Notes under the pieces: generated by a model
The model's database searches: none
Seen by the model: only the letters and a program-made list of their open reading frames with translations
What the model was told of the DNA's origin: nothing
Translations under genes and position numbers: made by a program
NCBI GenBank assembly: GCA_003240755.1
Contig: QFNF01000007.1
Span: forward strand, 69,627-133,626
Origin: Sphingomonas hengshuiensis
GTDB lineage: Bacteria > Pseudomonadota > Alphaproteobacteria > Sphingomonadales > Sphingomonadaceae
DNA length: 64,000 nt
Reading direction: 5' to 3'
Shown here: positions 51,555 to 62,616 of the stretch, in pieces
Position numbering within the stretch: the stretch's first letter is position 1
Layout: every line of letters starts with the position of its first letter

Positions 51555-53408
51555 GTGAATCCTGCACCTCTGGTCGCGCTGGTCGGCAATCCCAATGCCG
51601 GCAAGACGGCGTTGTTCAACGCCCTGACCGGCGCGCGGCAGAAGGTCGGCAACTATCCTGGCGTCACCGTCGAACGCCATTCGGGCCGCCTCGCGCTCGA
51701 CGACGGGCGCCCGGTCGAGCTGGTCGACCTGCCGGGAACCTACAGCCTCGACCCGTCCAGCCCCGACGAGGCCGTCACCCGCGACGTGGTGCTGGGCCGG
51801 CAAAGCGGCGAGCGCGTGCCCGATGCGATGATCGTCGTCGCCGACGCCACCAATCTCGACAACCATCTGCGCTTCGTCCTCCAGTTGCAGTCGCTGGGGC
51901 GGCCGATGGTGCTGGCGCTCAACATGATCGACATGGCGACGCGCGACGGGTTGACGATCGATCTGGACGCGCTGTCCGCCGAACTGGGCGTACCGGTGGT
52001 GGCCACGGTGGCGGTGCGCAAGCGCGGGCTGGACGAACTGCGCGCGGCGCTGGCCGGCGTCCTCGCCACCGCCCCCCGCACCGCGCCGGTCGGTGCGGTC
52101 GAGGCCGATATCCGCCATTTCCAGCGCGAGGCGCGGCGGATAGCGCGCGCCGCGACCGTCGAACAGCCACGGATGCGCGCGGTCACGATCGGGCTGGACC
52201 GCGTGGCGCTGCACCCGGTCATCGGCCCGATCCTGCTGCTCGCCATCCTGTTCGTGATGTTCCAGGCGGTGTTCACCTGGTCGGAGGCGCCGATCGGCTG
52301 GATCGAGGGCGCACAGGGCTGGCTCGCCGATCGGGCGGTGGCGACCCTGCCGGCGGGGTTCCTGCGCGACCTGCTGGTCCAGGGCGTCATCAACGGCGTC
52401 GGATCGGTGGTGGTGTTCCTGCCGCAGATCCTGATCCTGTTCCTGTTCATCCTGCTGCTCGAGGCGTCGGGCTATATGGTGCGCGCTGCGTTCCTGATGG
52501 ACCGGCTGATGAGCGGTGTCGGCCTGTCGGGCCGCGCGTTCATCCCGCTGCTGTCGTCCTTTGCCTGCGCCATTCCCGGCATCATGGCGACGCGGTCGAT
52601 CGACGACCCGCGGGAACGGCTGACCACGATCCTGATCGCGCCGCTGATGACCTGTTCGGCGCGGTTGCCGGTCTATGCCGTCATCATCGGCGCGTTCATC
52701 CCGGCGCGGCAGGTGCTGCCGGGAATCGGGTTGCAGGGGCTGGTCCTGCTGGTGCTGTACCTGACCGGCATTATCGGCGCGGTGGTGGCGGCGTTCGTGC
52801 TGCGCCGGACCGCGACCAGGGGTGCGGGCGGCGGATTCCTGATGGAGATGCCGCGCTATCAACTGCCCTCGATCCGCGATATCGCGATCGGGCTGTGGCA
52901 GCGCGCCTATGTCTTTCTGCGCCGCGCGGGCACGATCATCCTGCAGGTGACGGTCGCGTTGTGGCTGCTCACCTCCTATCCGGTGGCGCCGGCGGGCGTG
53001 AAACAGTCGGAATATTCGATCGCCGGACGGATCGCGTCGGGCCTCGAGGTCGTGTTGAAGCCGATCGGCTTCAACCACGAAATGTCGCTGGCGGTGATCC
53101 CGGCGATGGCCGCGCGCGAAGTCGCGGTATCGGCGCTCCAGACGGTCTATGCGATCGATGCGGCGGACGAGGAACAGGGCGCGCAGGAACTGGGCGGGCG
53201 ACTGGCCGGGCGCTGGAGCCTCGCCACCGCGCTCGCCTTTCTCGCATGGTTCGTGTTCGCGCCGCAGTGCCTGTCGACCATCGCCGTCGCGCGGCGCGAA
53301 ACCAATGGCTGGAAATGGCCGCTGGTGATGATCGCCTATCTGTTCGCGCTGGCCTATGTCGCGGCGGGCGCGACCTACTGGACCGCGGTCGCCTTCGGGC
53401 TGGGGTAG
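51555..53408 (+). CDS. feoB: Ferrous iron transporter FeoB
   Basis: A 617-residue transporter, short for the family (E. coli about 770), with a GTP-binding G domain and a polytopic membrane domain. G1 GNPNAGKT is at residues 11-18. LVDLPGTYSLDP, ALNMIDMA, and the membrane gates HPVIGPILLLAILFVMFQAVF, LSSFACAIPGIMATR and MTCSARLPVYAVIIGAF are conserved. It imports Fe2+. The GTG start is 14 bases after feoA. It ends in a repeat element, and a short convergent gene follows. Confidence 0.95.
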   Translation: MNPAPLVALVGNPNAGKTALFNALTGARQKVGNYPGVTVERHSGRLALDDGRPVELVDLPGTYSLDPSSPDEAVTRDVVLGRQSGERVPDAMIVVADATNLDNHLRFVLQLQSLGRPMVLALNMIDMATRDGLTIDLDALSAELGVPVVATVAVRKRGLDELRAALAGVLATAPRTAPVGAVEADIRHFQREARRIARAATVEQPRMRAVTIGLDRVALHPVIGPILLLAILFVMFQAVFTWSEAPIGWIEGAQGWLADRAVATLPAGFLRDLLVQGVINGVGSVVVFLPQILILFLFILLLEASGYMVRAAFLMDRLMSGVGLSGRAFIPLLSSFACAIPGIMATRSIDDPRERLTTILIAPLMTCSARLPVYAVIIGAFIPARQVLPGIGLQGLVLLVLYLTGIIGAVVAAFVLRRTATRGAGGGFLMEMPRYQLPSIRDIAIGLWQRAYVFLRRAGTIILQVTVALWLLTSYPVAPAGVKQSEYSIAGRIASGLEVVLKPIGFNHEMSLAVIPAMAAREVAVSALQTVYAIDAADEEQGAQELGGRLAGRWSLATALAFLAWFVFAPQCLSTIAVARRETNGWKWPLVMIAYLFALAYVAAGATYWTAVAFGLG

Positions 53409-53426
53409 GGACGTCACCGACCGCAT

Positions 53427-53522
53427 CGTCACTCCCGCGAAGGCGGGAGTCCATGGACGCAGCGATAGCAACTCTGTCAGGACCGTCAGCGGCAATGGAT
53501 TCCCGCCTTCGCGGGAAGGACG
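53427..53522. repeat. Paired palindromic repeat element (96 bp)
   Basis: Starts CGTCACTCCCGCGAAGG and ends GCGGGAAGGACG (one base off TGACG). It fills the gap between feoB and the DUF4169 gene. Both halves make stem-loops. Confidence 0.85.
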
Positions 53523-53540
53523 GGCGTTGCCCGACCGGCG

Positions 53541-53717
53541 CTACTCGTCCAGTTTTGCCCCGTCGAGCAACGCCTTGCGCCTCGCCGCATCCTGTTCCTC
53601 GAGCGCCTTCTCCGCCTTCGTCCGGCCGAACTTGCGGCGGTTGGCGTCGGCTTCGCGGGTGCGCGCCGCCCGGTCGCGGGCCTTGCGGAAACGGTTGAGA
53701 TTGAGGACGTCGCCCAT
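53541..53717 (-). CDS. DUF4169 family small protein
   Basis: A 58-residue, highly basic and Ala-rich protein (MGDVLNLNRFRKARDRAARTREADANRRKFGRTKAEK, here abbreviated). NLNRFRKA is the family signature. It is predicted cytosolic and helical; the function is unknown. A start further upstream would overlap the ssb promoter region. Confidence 0.75.
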   Translation of the reverse strand: MGDVLNLNRFRKARDRAARTREADANRRKFGRTKAEKALEEQDAARRKALLDGAKLDE

Positions 53718-53815
53718 CGCGGCACGATGAACCTGCATCGTCCGTCCGGCAACCTCTGGCGTCGCGGCGCGCGGTGGCATAGGAAGCCCGGCTATATCAT
53801 TTCGGAGAATGCGCC

Positions 53816-54388
53816 ATGGCTGGCAGCGTCAACAAAGTCATCCTCGTCGGCAATCTGGGGCGCGACCCGGAATCGCGGTCGTTCCAGAATGGCGGCAAGG
53901 TGGTGAACCTGCGCATCGCGACGTCGGAGTCGTGGAAGGACCGCAACACCGGCGAGAAGAAGGAAAAGACCGAATGGCATTCGGTCGCGATCTTCAACGA
54001 AGGCCTCGCCAACGTCGCCGAGCGGTTCCTGCGCAAGGGATCGAAAGTCTATATCGAGGGCCAGTTGCAGACGCGCAAATGGCAGGACCAGAACGGCCAG
54101 GACAAGTACAGCACCGAAATCGTGCTGCAGGGCTTCAACAGCGTGCTGACGATGCTCGACGGTCCCGGCGGCGGGCAGGGCGGCGGCGGTGGCCGCGGCG
54201 GCAACGACTTTGGCGGCGGTGACGATTTCGGTGGCGGTTCGGGTGGCGGCTATGGCGGTGGCCAGGGCGGCGCCGGCCAGAGCGGCGGGGGATCGCGCGG
54301 CGGCGGGTTCAATTCGGGCGGCAACAAGGGCGGCGGCAATTTCGGTGGCGGCTTTGGCGACGATCTCGACGACGACGTGCCGTTCTGA
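53816..54388 (+). CDS. ssb: Single-stranded DNA-binding protein
   Basis: A 190-residue SSB. The OB fold (about 1-110) has [42 protein letters not shown] and [15 protein letters not shown] glycine-rich linker follows, and the acidic tip DDLDDDVPF recruits replication and repair proteins. It forms tetramers and covers ssDNA at forks. It sits divergent from the DUF4169 gene; no SOS box was seen immediately upstream by eye. Confidence 0.97.
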   Translation: MAGSVNKVILVGNLGRDPESRSFQNGGKVVNLRIATSESWKDRNTGEKKEKTEWHSVAIFNEGLANVAERFLRKGSKVYIEGQLQTRKWQDQNGQDKYSTEIVLQGFNSVLTMLDGPGGGQGGGGGRGGNDFGGGDDFGGGSGGGYGGGQGGAGQSGGGSRGGGFNSGGNKGGGNFGGGFGDDLDDDVPF

Positions 54389-54439
54389 TCGAACGGTGCG
54401 GCGGGGGTGATCCCCGCCGCCGGTCGACCGATCCTTACC

Positions 54440-54535
54440 CTACACTCCCGCGCAGGCGGGAGTCCCTGTGCGCTACCCCCGCGCATCCGGCACGAACCGC
54501 AGCGGCCGGGGATTTCCGCCTGCGCGGGAACCGCT
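54440..54535. repeat. Degenerate paired palindromic repeat
   Basis: CACTCCCGCGCAGGCGGGAG near the left end and TTCCGCCTGCGCGGGAA near the right are the two hairpins of the same family, but the CGTCA/TGACG ends have decayed. It lies between the convergent ssb and ankyrin genes. Confidence 0.6.
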
Positions 54536-54552
54536 CCCGGCCCTGTGAACGC

Positions 54553-55146
54553 TCAGAGCCGCGGACCGGCGACCGGCGCCTTGGGCTTGGCCGGAGCGTC
54601 GTCCAGCGCCTTCAGCAATACCGGGGTGCGCGTGTCGCGCCTGGCATAGTCACGCGCCGACAGCCCGGCGATGACGTCGGCCTGGTCGGGATTGGCACCG
54701 GCCGCGACCAGTTCGCGAACCATGTCGAGGTTGCGCAACTGCACCGCGCGGATCAGCGGGGTTTCGCCGCTGCTGTTGCCGAGGTTCAGGTTCGCCTTGC
54801 GCGCCGTCAGCACGCGGATCGCCTCGACCGAACCCGATTCCACCGCGAGCAGCGCCGGGGTATTGCCGCGATTGTCCTGGATATTGGGGTTCGCGCCCTT
54901 GGCGAGCAGGAAGCGCAGATAGGGCAGGTTGCCGTTCTTCGCGACGATGTGCAGCGCGCTTTCGCCGGTCGTGCGGTCCTTGGTATTGATGATCGTCTGG
55001 CCCGGCTGGCCCAGGATGTCGTTGACCTTGTTCCCGTCCTCGTCGCGGATCGCCTTCAGGAACAGATAGCCTGGCGACATCTGCTGCGCCTGCGCGACGG
55101 CGGGCAGCATCAGCGCGGCGGCGAGGAGGATGCGGATGGCGGGCAT
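54553..55146 (-). CDS. Ankyrin repeat protein, exported
   Basis: A 197-residue protein with a signal peptide (about 1-21, ending AVAQAQ) and three to four ankyrin repeats (about 55-180). Examples are RTTGESALHIVAKNGNLPYL, NRGNTPALLAVESGSVEAIRVL and SGETPLIRAVQLRNLDMVREL. The periplasmic or outer-membrane target is unknown. It ends with ARRDTRTPVLLKALDDA, and is divergent from the SCO gene. Confidence 0.85.
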   Translation of the reverse strand: MPAIRILLAAALMLPAVAQAQQMSPGYLFLKAIRDEDGNKVNDILGQPGQTIINTKDRTTGESALHIVAKNGNLPYLRFLLAKGANPNIQDNRGNTPALLAVESGSVEAIRVLTARKANLNLGNSSGETPLIRAVQLRNLDMVRELVAAGANPDQADVIAGLSARDYARRDTRTPVLLKALDDAPAKPKAPVAGPRL

Positions 55147-55216
55147 GGGAACGGGCTCCGTTGGGACGTTACGCGACTTGCAAGGCGTCGCCTATCAGAT
55201 CATGGCTGGCAACGCC

Positions 55217-55810
55217 ATGAACAGCATCCCCCGTATCCTTCTTCCGGCGCTTGCGCTGGCCCTTGCCGCATGCGGCGGATCGGCCGAAACGCCCGCGCCG
55301 CCGCCGCTGGCCGGCGCGCGCATCGGCGGGCCGTTCGTGCTGACCGACGGGCAGGGCCAGGTGGTGCGCGACACCGATTTCGCCGGAACATGGCGCATCA
55401 TGTATTTCGGCTATACCTATTGCCCCGACGTCTGCCCGGTCGATGTCCAGAACATCGCGGCCGGGGTAAAGGCGTTCGAGGACGAATCGCCCGCCCTGGG
55501 GGCAAAGGTCGTGCCGATATTCGTCACCGTCGATCCCGAACGCGATACGCCGGCGGTGGTCGGCAAATTCGTGTCGGCCTTCCACCCGCGCATGGTCGGG
55601 CTGACCGGCAGCGCGCAGGCGATCGCCGATGCCGCGCGCGCCTATGGCGTCAGCTACCGGAAGGTGCAGTCCCCCGGCGCCAGCGAATATCTGATGGACC
55701 ATAGCCGGATCGCGATCCTGATGGACCCGCAGGGCCGCCCGGTCGCGCTGCTGCCGCAGGACGAAGGCGGGCCGGCGGTTGCCGCCGAACTGGCGAAGTG
55801 GGTCCGGTGA
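55217..55810 (+). CDS. SCO family copper chaperone-like lipoprotein
   Basis: A 197-residue thioredoxin-fold protein, probably a periplasmic lipoprotein (LALALAAC lipobox near residue 19). It has the copper-binding CxxxC in YTYCPDVCPVD, PIFVTVDPERDTP and the conserved His in YLMDHSRIAILMDPQG. SCO delivers copper to cytochrome c oxidase CuA or acts as a redox partner. The ATG at 55217 starts the signal; 55202 is an alternative. It overlaps the next gene by 4 bases (GTGA). Confidence 0.9.
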   Translation: MNSIPRILLPALALALAACGGSAETPAPPPLAGARIGGPFVLTDGQGQVVRDTDFAGTWRIMYFGYTYCPDVCPVDVQNIAAGVKAFEDESPALGAKVVPIFVTVDPERDTPAVVGKFVSAFHPRMVGLTGSAQAIADAARAYGVSYRKVQSPGASEYLMDHSRIAILMDPQGRPVALLPQDEGGPAVAAELAKWVR

Positions 55811-56241
55811 GCGGGCGTTTCTGGGAAGACCTGCCGCTCGCCGCGCTCGACCGCGCGCAGTGGGAGGCATTGTGCGACGGCTGCGGCAAATGCTGCCTGC
55901 ACAAGCTGGAGGATGAGGACACGGGCGAGATCCACGCGACCAACGTCGCGTGCAAGCTGCTCGACCGGCGCATGGGCCAGTGCAGCGACTATCGCCACCG
56001 CCATGCCTATGTCCCCGAATGCGTGCGGCTGAACGCCCGCAACGTCGGCGACATCGAATGGCTGCCCTCGACCTGCGCCTACCGGCTGCGGAACGAAGGC
56101 AGGCCCCTGCCCGACTGGCATTATCTCAACAGCGGCGACCGGGAGAGCGTCCATGCCGCCGGCCAGTCGACGCGGGGGTGGACCGTGTCGGAGAACGACG
56201 TCGGCGACCTCGAACATCACCTGACCGACCGGACGCTGTGA
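55807..56241 (+). CDS. YcgN family cysteine-cluster protein
   Basis: A 144-residue protein of UPF0260 (YcgN). The cysteines occur in CDGCGKCCLHKLEDEDTG, TNVACKLLD, QCSDYRHR and VPECVRL, then TCAYRL and the C-terminal RGWTVSENDVGDLEHH. They may bind a metal or iron-sulfur cluster. The GTG start shares bases with the SCO stop, and GTGA joins it to the SprT-like gene. The function is unknown. Confidence 0.9.
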   Translation: MSGRFWEDLPLAALDRAQWEALCDGCGKCCLHKLEDEDTGEIHATNVACKLLDRRMGQCSDYRHRHAYVPECVRLNARNVGDIEWLPSTCAYRLRNEGRPLPDWHYLNSGDRESVHAAGQSTRGWTVSENDVGDLEHHLTDRTL

Positions 56242-57017
56242 TCGACGGGGTCGAGGTCGTCCGCCACCCCCGCGCCCGCGTGGCGCGGCTGTCGGTCGAT
56301 CCCGCCACCGGGCGCGTGCGCCTTACCGTGCCGCAGCGGATGGCGCTGGCCAGGGCGGTGGCGTGGGCGGGCGAAAAGGCCGAATGGATCGCGGCGCAGC
56401 GGGCCAAGCTGCCACGGGGGCGGCCGTTCGTGGACGGGGCGGTGGTGCCGGTGGCGGACCGGGCGGTGCGGCTGGCGTGGCGGGAAGGGGCGTCGCGGAC
56501 GGTCGCGCTGACGACGTACCGTCACCCCGGCGAAGGCCGGGGTCCATGGTCAAGGGACGATGCGGACCCTTCGATGTCGCCCGTATCCATGGATCCCGGC
56601 CTGCCCCGGGATGACGACTTGGTTTGCGGCGGTCCGATCGACCAATTCCCCGTCCGCATCGAACGCTGGCTCAAGCGCGAGGCGTTGCGCCTGCTGACCG
56701 AAGACACCGCTTATTATGCCGCCAAGGCCGGAGTCACCGTCGCGAAGGTCGCGATCGGCGATCCGAAGGCGCGCTGGGGCAGTTGCAGCGGCGACGGCAC
56801 GATCCGCTATAGCTGGCGGCTGCTGCTTGCGCCCGGCTTCGTCCGCCGCGCGACCGTGGCGCACGAGGTCGCGCACCGCGTGCACATGCATCACGGCCCC
56901 GCCTTCCACGCGCTGGTCGCCGACCTGTTCGAAGGCGATCCCGACGCCGCGCGCCGCTGGCTGCGCAGCGACGGCGCCGCGCTTCACTGGTACGGGCGGG
57001 AATCCTCGTCCGGATAA
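56238..57017 (+). CDS. SprT/YgjP-like metal-dependent hydrolase with an in-frame repeat insertion
   Basis: A 259-residue M48-like zinc metalloprotein (YgjP/DUF45). The HExxH-type motif is TVAHEVAHRVHMHHG, and RWGSCSGDGTIRYSWRLLLAPG is also conserved. Between about residues 95 and 127 lies a peptide (with HPGEGRGP near its start) that is encoded by a 97-bp palindromic element, absent from the family plan. It sits just before GGPIDQFPVRIERWL. The catalytic part is intact, so the product may still fold. It overlaps the convergent PBP1A gene by 34 bases at its 3' end. Confidence 0.85.
   Translation: MIDGVEVVRHPRARVARLSVDPATGRVRLTVPQRMALARAVAWAGEKAEWIAAQRAKLPRGRPFVDGAVVPVADRAVRLAWREGASRTVALTTYRHPGEGRGPWSRDDADPSMSPVSMDPGLPRDDDLVCGGPIDQFPVRIERWLKREALRLLTEDTAYYAAKAGVTVAKVAIGDPKARWGSCSGDGTIRYSWRLLLAPGFVRRATVAHEVAHRVHMHHGPAFHALVADLFEGDPDAARRWLRSDGAALHWYGRESSSG
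56520..56616. repeat. Paired palindromic repeat element inserted in a gene (97 bp)
   Basis: CGTCACCCCGGCGAAGG at the left and CCCCGGGATGACG at the right. Left hairpin: 7-bp stem around GAAG (56525-56542). Right hairpin: 7-bp stem around CCTGCC (56593-56612). The insertion keeps the frame of the SprT-like gene and has no stop in that frame. Confidence 0.92.
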
Positions 57018-59140
57018 CGGTCCGGTGGCGGCTGGCGGCGATCGGGCGCGGGGCGGCGTGGCGGCGGCGCGGGCTGTTCGCCCCGCGGACTGCGCCCGAG
57101 CGCGCGGTCGATCCAGTCCTGGTCGAGCTGTTCGTCGGGCACGCGCTGCTGCGGCGCGGGCGGCAGGTCGCCGTCCTCGACCGGCGCCTCGGGCCGCGCC
57201 GCGACCGGCGGGACGTCGAGCGGATTGCCGTCGGGATCGACATAGACCCGGTCGTCGGGCGCGCCGTAATAGCTTTCGGCGTCGGGTTCCTCCTGCCACT
57301 CGGGCAGCGTCACCTTGGTATTGAATTCCTCGACCGGGCGGCTGGCGACCGCCTGTCGCATGAACGCGGCGAAGGCGCGCGCCGGGGCGGTGCCGCCCTG
57401 CAACCCGCCGACCGGCTTCGCATCGTCGCGGCCCATCCACACGCCGGTGGTGATCCCCGACGAGAAGCCCATGAACCACCCGTCCTTGTACGAACTGGTC
57501 GTGCCGGTCTTGCCCGCGACGGGGCGTCCGATCTGTGCGGCGCGGCCGGTGCCGGTGTTGACCGCGGTCTGGAGCAGGTCGGTCATCTGCTGCGCGACAT
57601 AGGGGGCGACCAGCACCCGCGAACTGTCGACCTGATGCTGGTAGATCACCGATCCGCCGGCCGTCACCCGGGTGATGCCATAGGGGACGACCGCCGTCCC
57701 GCCGCTCGCGACCGAGGCATAGGCGCGGGTCATGTCGATCAGCCGGACGTCGGAGGTGCCGAGCACCATCGCCGGCTGGGTATTGACCGGCGTCGAGATG
57801 CCGAACCGCCTCGCCATGTCGGCGACCGTGCCGAAGCCGACCTCCTGCCCCAGCCGGGCCGACACGGTGTTGAGCGAATAGGCAAAGGCGGTGCGCAGCG
57901 ATATCTGCCCGCTGTAGCGGCGTGACGCGTTGCGCGGGGTCCAGCCGTCGATCGTGATCGGCGCGTCGTTGACCTGGCTGTCGGGGTTCATCCCCGCCTC
58001 CAGCGCCGCCAGATACACGAACAGCTTCCACGCCGATCCCGGCTGGCGCGTCGCCTGCGTCGCGCGGTTGTAGATCGACGACACATAATCCTTGCCGCCG
58101 ACCATCGCCCGGACGGCGCCGTCGCGGTCGAGCGCGACCAGCGCGCCCTGCACCCCGGCGGGGGCGTTGGCGCGGATCGCGGTATCGGCACTCTTCTGCA
58201 TCGCCGGGTCGAGCGTGGTCCACACGTCGAGCGGCGCCTCGGTCTCGTCGATCAGCGTTTCGAGCTGCGGCAGCGCCCAGTCGGTGAAATAGCGCACGCT
58301 GTTCTGCTGCGGTTCGGGTGCCAGCGTGATCGCCTGCGGATCGGCATCCATCGCCTGTGCCGCCGTGATCGCCCCGGTTTCCTGCATCAGTTTCAACACG
58401 ACGCCCGCGCGACCGACCGCGGCCTCGGCATCGGCGGTCGGCGAATAGCGCGAGGGCGCCTTGACCAGGCCGGCGATGACCGCCGCCTCCGACAGCGACA
58501 GGCTGGTGGCGGGGTGGTTGAAGAAACGCCGCGACGCCGCGTCGATGCCATAGGCGCCGCCCCCGAAATACACCTTGTTCAGGTACAGCTCGAGGATCTG
58601 GTTCTTGGTGAACTTGCGCTCCAGCGCGAGCGCGAGGATGATCTCGCGGAACTTGCGCCCGACAGTATAGCTGTTCGACAGGAAGATGGTGCGCGCGACC
58701 TGTTGCGTGATGGTCGATGCGCCCTGCAACCGCCGCCCGGTGCCGCGATTCTCGATCGCGAACTTCGTGATCCGCGCCAGCGCCACCGGATCGACGCCCC
58801 AGTGCGAGCGGAAACGGCGATCCTCGACCGACACCATCGCGTCGCGCATCTCCGCCGGAATCTGCGAATAGGGAATCCATTCGCCATAGCTCGGCCCCAG
58901 CGACACCAGGATCGACCCGTCGGCGGCGCGTACCCGGATCATCTGTCCGTTGGGCGAGGATTTGAGCTGGTCGAAGCTCGGCAGGTTCGTCCTGGCGTTA
59001 TAGACCGCGACGACCAGCGCGATCGCCGCCAGGGCGGCAACGCCAGCGCCGATGCCCAGCACCCAGCGCAGGATGCGCCACCAGCGGGATGGAGCGGCAG
59101 CGGCGGGCTGCTTCTTCGGACGTTGAGGGGTGCGTGCCAT
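56984..59140 (-). CDS. Class A penicillin-binding protein 1A
   Basis: A 718-residue bifunctional peptidoglycan synthase. It has one N-terminal membrane segment (about 25-45). The glycosyltransferase domain has EDRRFRSHWGVD, RRLQGASTITQQVARTIFLS and RKFTKNQILELYLNKVYFGGG. The transpeptidase domain has SAWK (SxxK), YSLN (SxN) and KTGTTSS. The C-terminal Pro/Arg-rich tail is disordered. ATG at 59140 gives a short basic N-terminus. Confidence 0.95.
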   Translation of the reverse strand: MARTPQRPKKQPAAAAPSRWWRILRWVLGIGAGVAALAAIALVVAVYNARTNLPSFDQLKSSPNGQMIRVRAADGSILVSLGPSYGEWIPYSQIPAEMRDAMVSVEDRRFRSHWGVDPVALARITKFAIENRGTGRRLQGASTITQQVARTIFLSNSYTVGRKFREIILALALERKFTKNQILELYLNKVYFGGGAYGIDAASRRFFNHPATSLSLSEAAVIAGLVKAPSRYSPTADAEAAVGRAGVVLKLMQETGAITAAQAMDADPQAITLAPEPQQNSVRYFTDWALPQLETLIDETEAPLDVWTTLDPAMQKSADTAIRANAPAGVQGALVALDRDGAVRAMVGGKDYVSSIYNRATQATRQPGSAWKLFVYLAALEAGMNPDSQVNDAPITIDGWTPRNASRRYSGQISLRTAFAYSLNTVSARLGQEVGFGTVADMARRFGISTPVNTQPAMVLGTSDVRLIDMTRAYASVASGGTAVVPYGITRVTAGGSVIYQHQVDSSRVLVAPYVAQQMTDLLQTAVNTGTGRAAQIGRPVAGKTGTTSSYKDGWFMGFSSGITTGVWMGRDDAKPVGGLQGGTAPARAFAAFMRQAVASRPVEEFNTKVTLPEWQEEPDAESYYGAPDDRVYVDPDGNPLDVPPVAARPEAPVEDGDLPPAPQQRVPDEQLDQDWIDRALGRSPRGEQPAPPPRRPAPDRRQPPPDRYPDEDSRPYQ

Positions 59141-59265
59141 GGGAGTGCGCCGGATACCGCGCCCGCCCCCGGCGGCACAAGCCCCGGACGCGCGGCGCAT
59201 TGGGAATGGCGCGCGCTAGGCCGTCCCGCCTGAACGGCGGCTGACGGACGCGACCGGCTACCGCC

Positions 59266-59874
59266 TCAGTCCTTCCACGCCCACCATAGCTGCGCCGGGG
59301 GCATGTTCCACCATTCCATGTCGTGATCGATCCGCGCGAACTGGCGGTCGAGGACGTCGCGGACGCGCGGATTGAACTGATAGACGAGGAACGCGCCGCC
59401 CGGCCGGAGGACCGCCTGCGTCGCCGCGGCGATCCGGTCGCCGACGCCCGGCGGCAGCGTGGAAAAAGGCAGGCCCGACAGCACGTAATCGGCATGGGGA
59501 TGACCATGGTCGGCCACGATCCGTTCGACATCCGCCGCCGATCCATGGACCGCCGAAAACCGCGAATCGAGGATCGTCGCGTTCAGATAGTCGATGAAAT
59601 CGGGATTGGTGTCGATCACGATCAACTGCGCATCGGGCGCCAGCCGTTCGAGGATCGGGCGGCAGAAGGTGCCGACGCCCGGGCCATATTCCACCACCAC
59701 CCGGGCGTTGACCCAGTCGATCGGGTCCAGCATCTTGCGGATCAGCTTGTTCGATGACGGGATCACCGACCCGACCATCACCGGATGCTTGACAAACCCA
59801 CGCAGAAAAATGCCGGCTGGCGATGGTACGCCGCGCGGCTTCCGTCGGGTCGCGGCGTTGGAACTCGTCGTCAT
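59266..59874 (-). CDS. SAM-dependent methyltransferase, PmtA-like
   Basis: A 202-residue class I methyltransferase resembling short phospholipid N-methyltransferases of alphaproteobacteria. SAM-binding motif VVEYGPGVGTFCRPIL is at about residues 57-72, followed by DTNPDFIDYL and the late YVLSGLPFSTLPPG. The start at 59874 has GAGG 6-7 bases upstream. The substrate (phosphatidylethanolamine) is only a family-based guess. It lies 174 bases from cdc48 on the same strand. Confidence 0.78.
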   Translation of the reverse strand: MTTSSNAATRRKPRGVPSPAGIFLRGFVKHPVMVGSVIPSSNKLIRKMLDPIDWVNARVVVEYGPGVGTFCRPILERLAPDAQLIVIDTNPDFIDYLNATILDSRFSAVHGSAADVERIVADHGHPHADYVLSGLPFSTLPPGVGDRIAAATQAVLRPGGAFLVYQFNPRVRDVLDRQFARIDHDMEWWNMPPAQLWWAWKD

Positions 59875-60047
59875 GCAAATCCTCGAACGGATGGCGCGTA
59901 GGGCCATGGTCATCGCGTCGTCGCAAAAGCGCAACGAACTTGCAAGCCGAACAGTTGCAGTCCGTCGCACCGGGGGAGAGCGGTGCGCGCCGGACGCGAC
60001 ACCGCCCTTCACGGGCACCACCCTTCGCCGCAAGGGGGTGCCGGACC

Positions 60048-62336
<2,289 letters not shown>

Positions 62337-62371
62337 CAATTTCCGTCCTGCTGGAACGTGTCCGAACGGGG

Positions 62372-62399
62372 GAGATAGGGGGCGGGTTGCCGGCAACAA
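62372..62399 (-). promoter_or_regulatory. Possible cdc48 promoter
   Basis: TTGTTG (62394-62399) and TATCTC (62372-62377) on minus, spaced 16 bases, directly downstream of the orphan terminator. The start of cdc48 is about 35 bases further. Confidence 0.4.
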
Positions 62400-62403
62400 G
62401 GCG

Positions 62404-62432
62404 AAAAAAAAGGCCGATCGAAACGACCGGCC
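62404..62432 (-). terminator. Strong intrinsic terminator upstream of cdc48 (orphan)
   Basis: On the minus strand, GGCCGGTCG pairs with CGATCGGCC (9 pairs, one G-U) around TTT and is followed at once by 8 Ts. On plus the same hairpin is followed, after GGAAAG, by TTTTT. No protein gene ends here on either strand. Confidence 0.8.
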
Positions 62433-62520
62433 GGAAAGTTTTTAGGAGAGGATGCCTGAAAGGCCTGCCCTATGTGCAGCGCGGCATGTTTTTGTGCAAA
62501 TGCGAACAAATCAATTCATG

Positions 62521-62535
62521 TTGCATAAATTGCAT
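62521..62535. repeat. TTGCAT direct repeat in an AT-rich stretch upstream of the LysR gene
   Basis: TTGCAT-AAA-TTGCAT. It lies in a GC-poor stretch (about 62487-62537) and 82 bases before the LysR start. It could be part of an autoregulatory site of the LysR protein. The rest of the 280-base gap has no protein gene. Confidence 0.4.
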
Positions 62536-62616
62536 GCTGGCCATGGGGGGATGGTTGCAAGCGTGACGAACGCGGTGCAGCCTGTACCGCACTGCAACGA
62601 AGGTCTAAGGTATCGG

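Noticed and set aside
51548-51563. TTCACGTGAAT at the feoA-feoB junction as a further parS
   Set aside because: It matches only about 11 of 16 positions; the outer arms do not pair, and it lies over 30 kb from the origin.
51300-53495. A 731-codon minus-strand open frame opposite feoA and feoB
   Set aside because: It is antisense to two well supported iron-transport genes; no start context or family resemblance.
56550-58880. A 776-codon minus-strand frame overlapping PBP1A
   Set aside because: It is in a different frame of the same strand as PBP1A and reads as low-complexity Gly/Arg; the PBP1A frame has all catalytic motifs.
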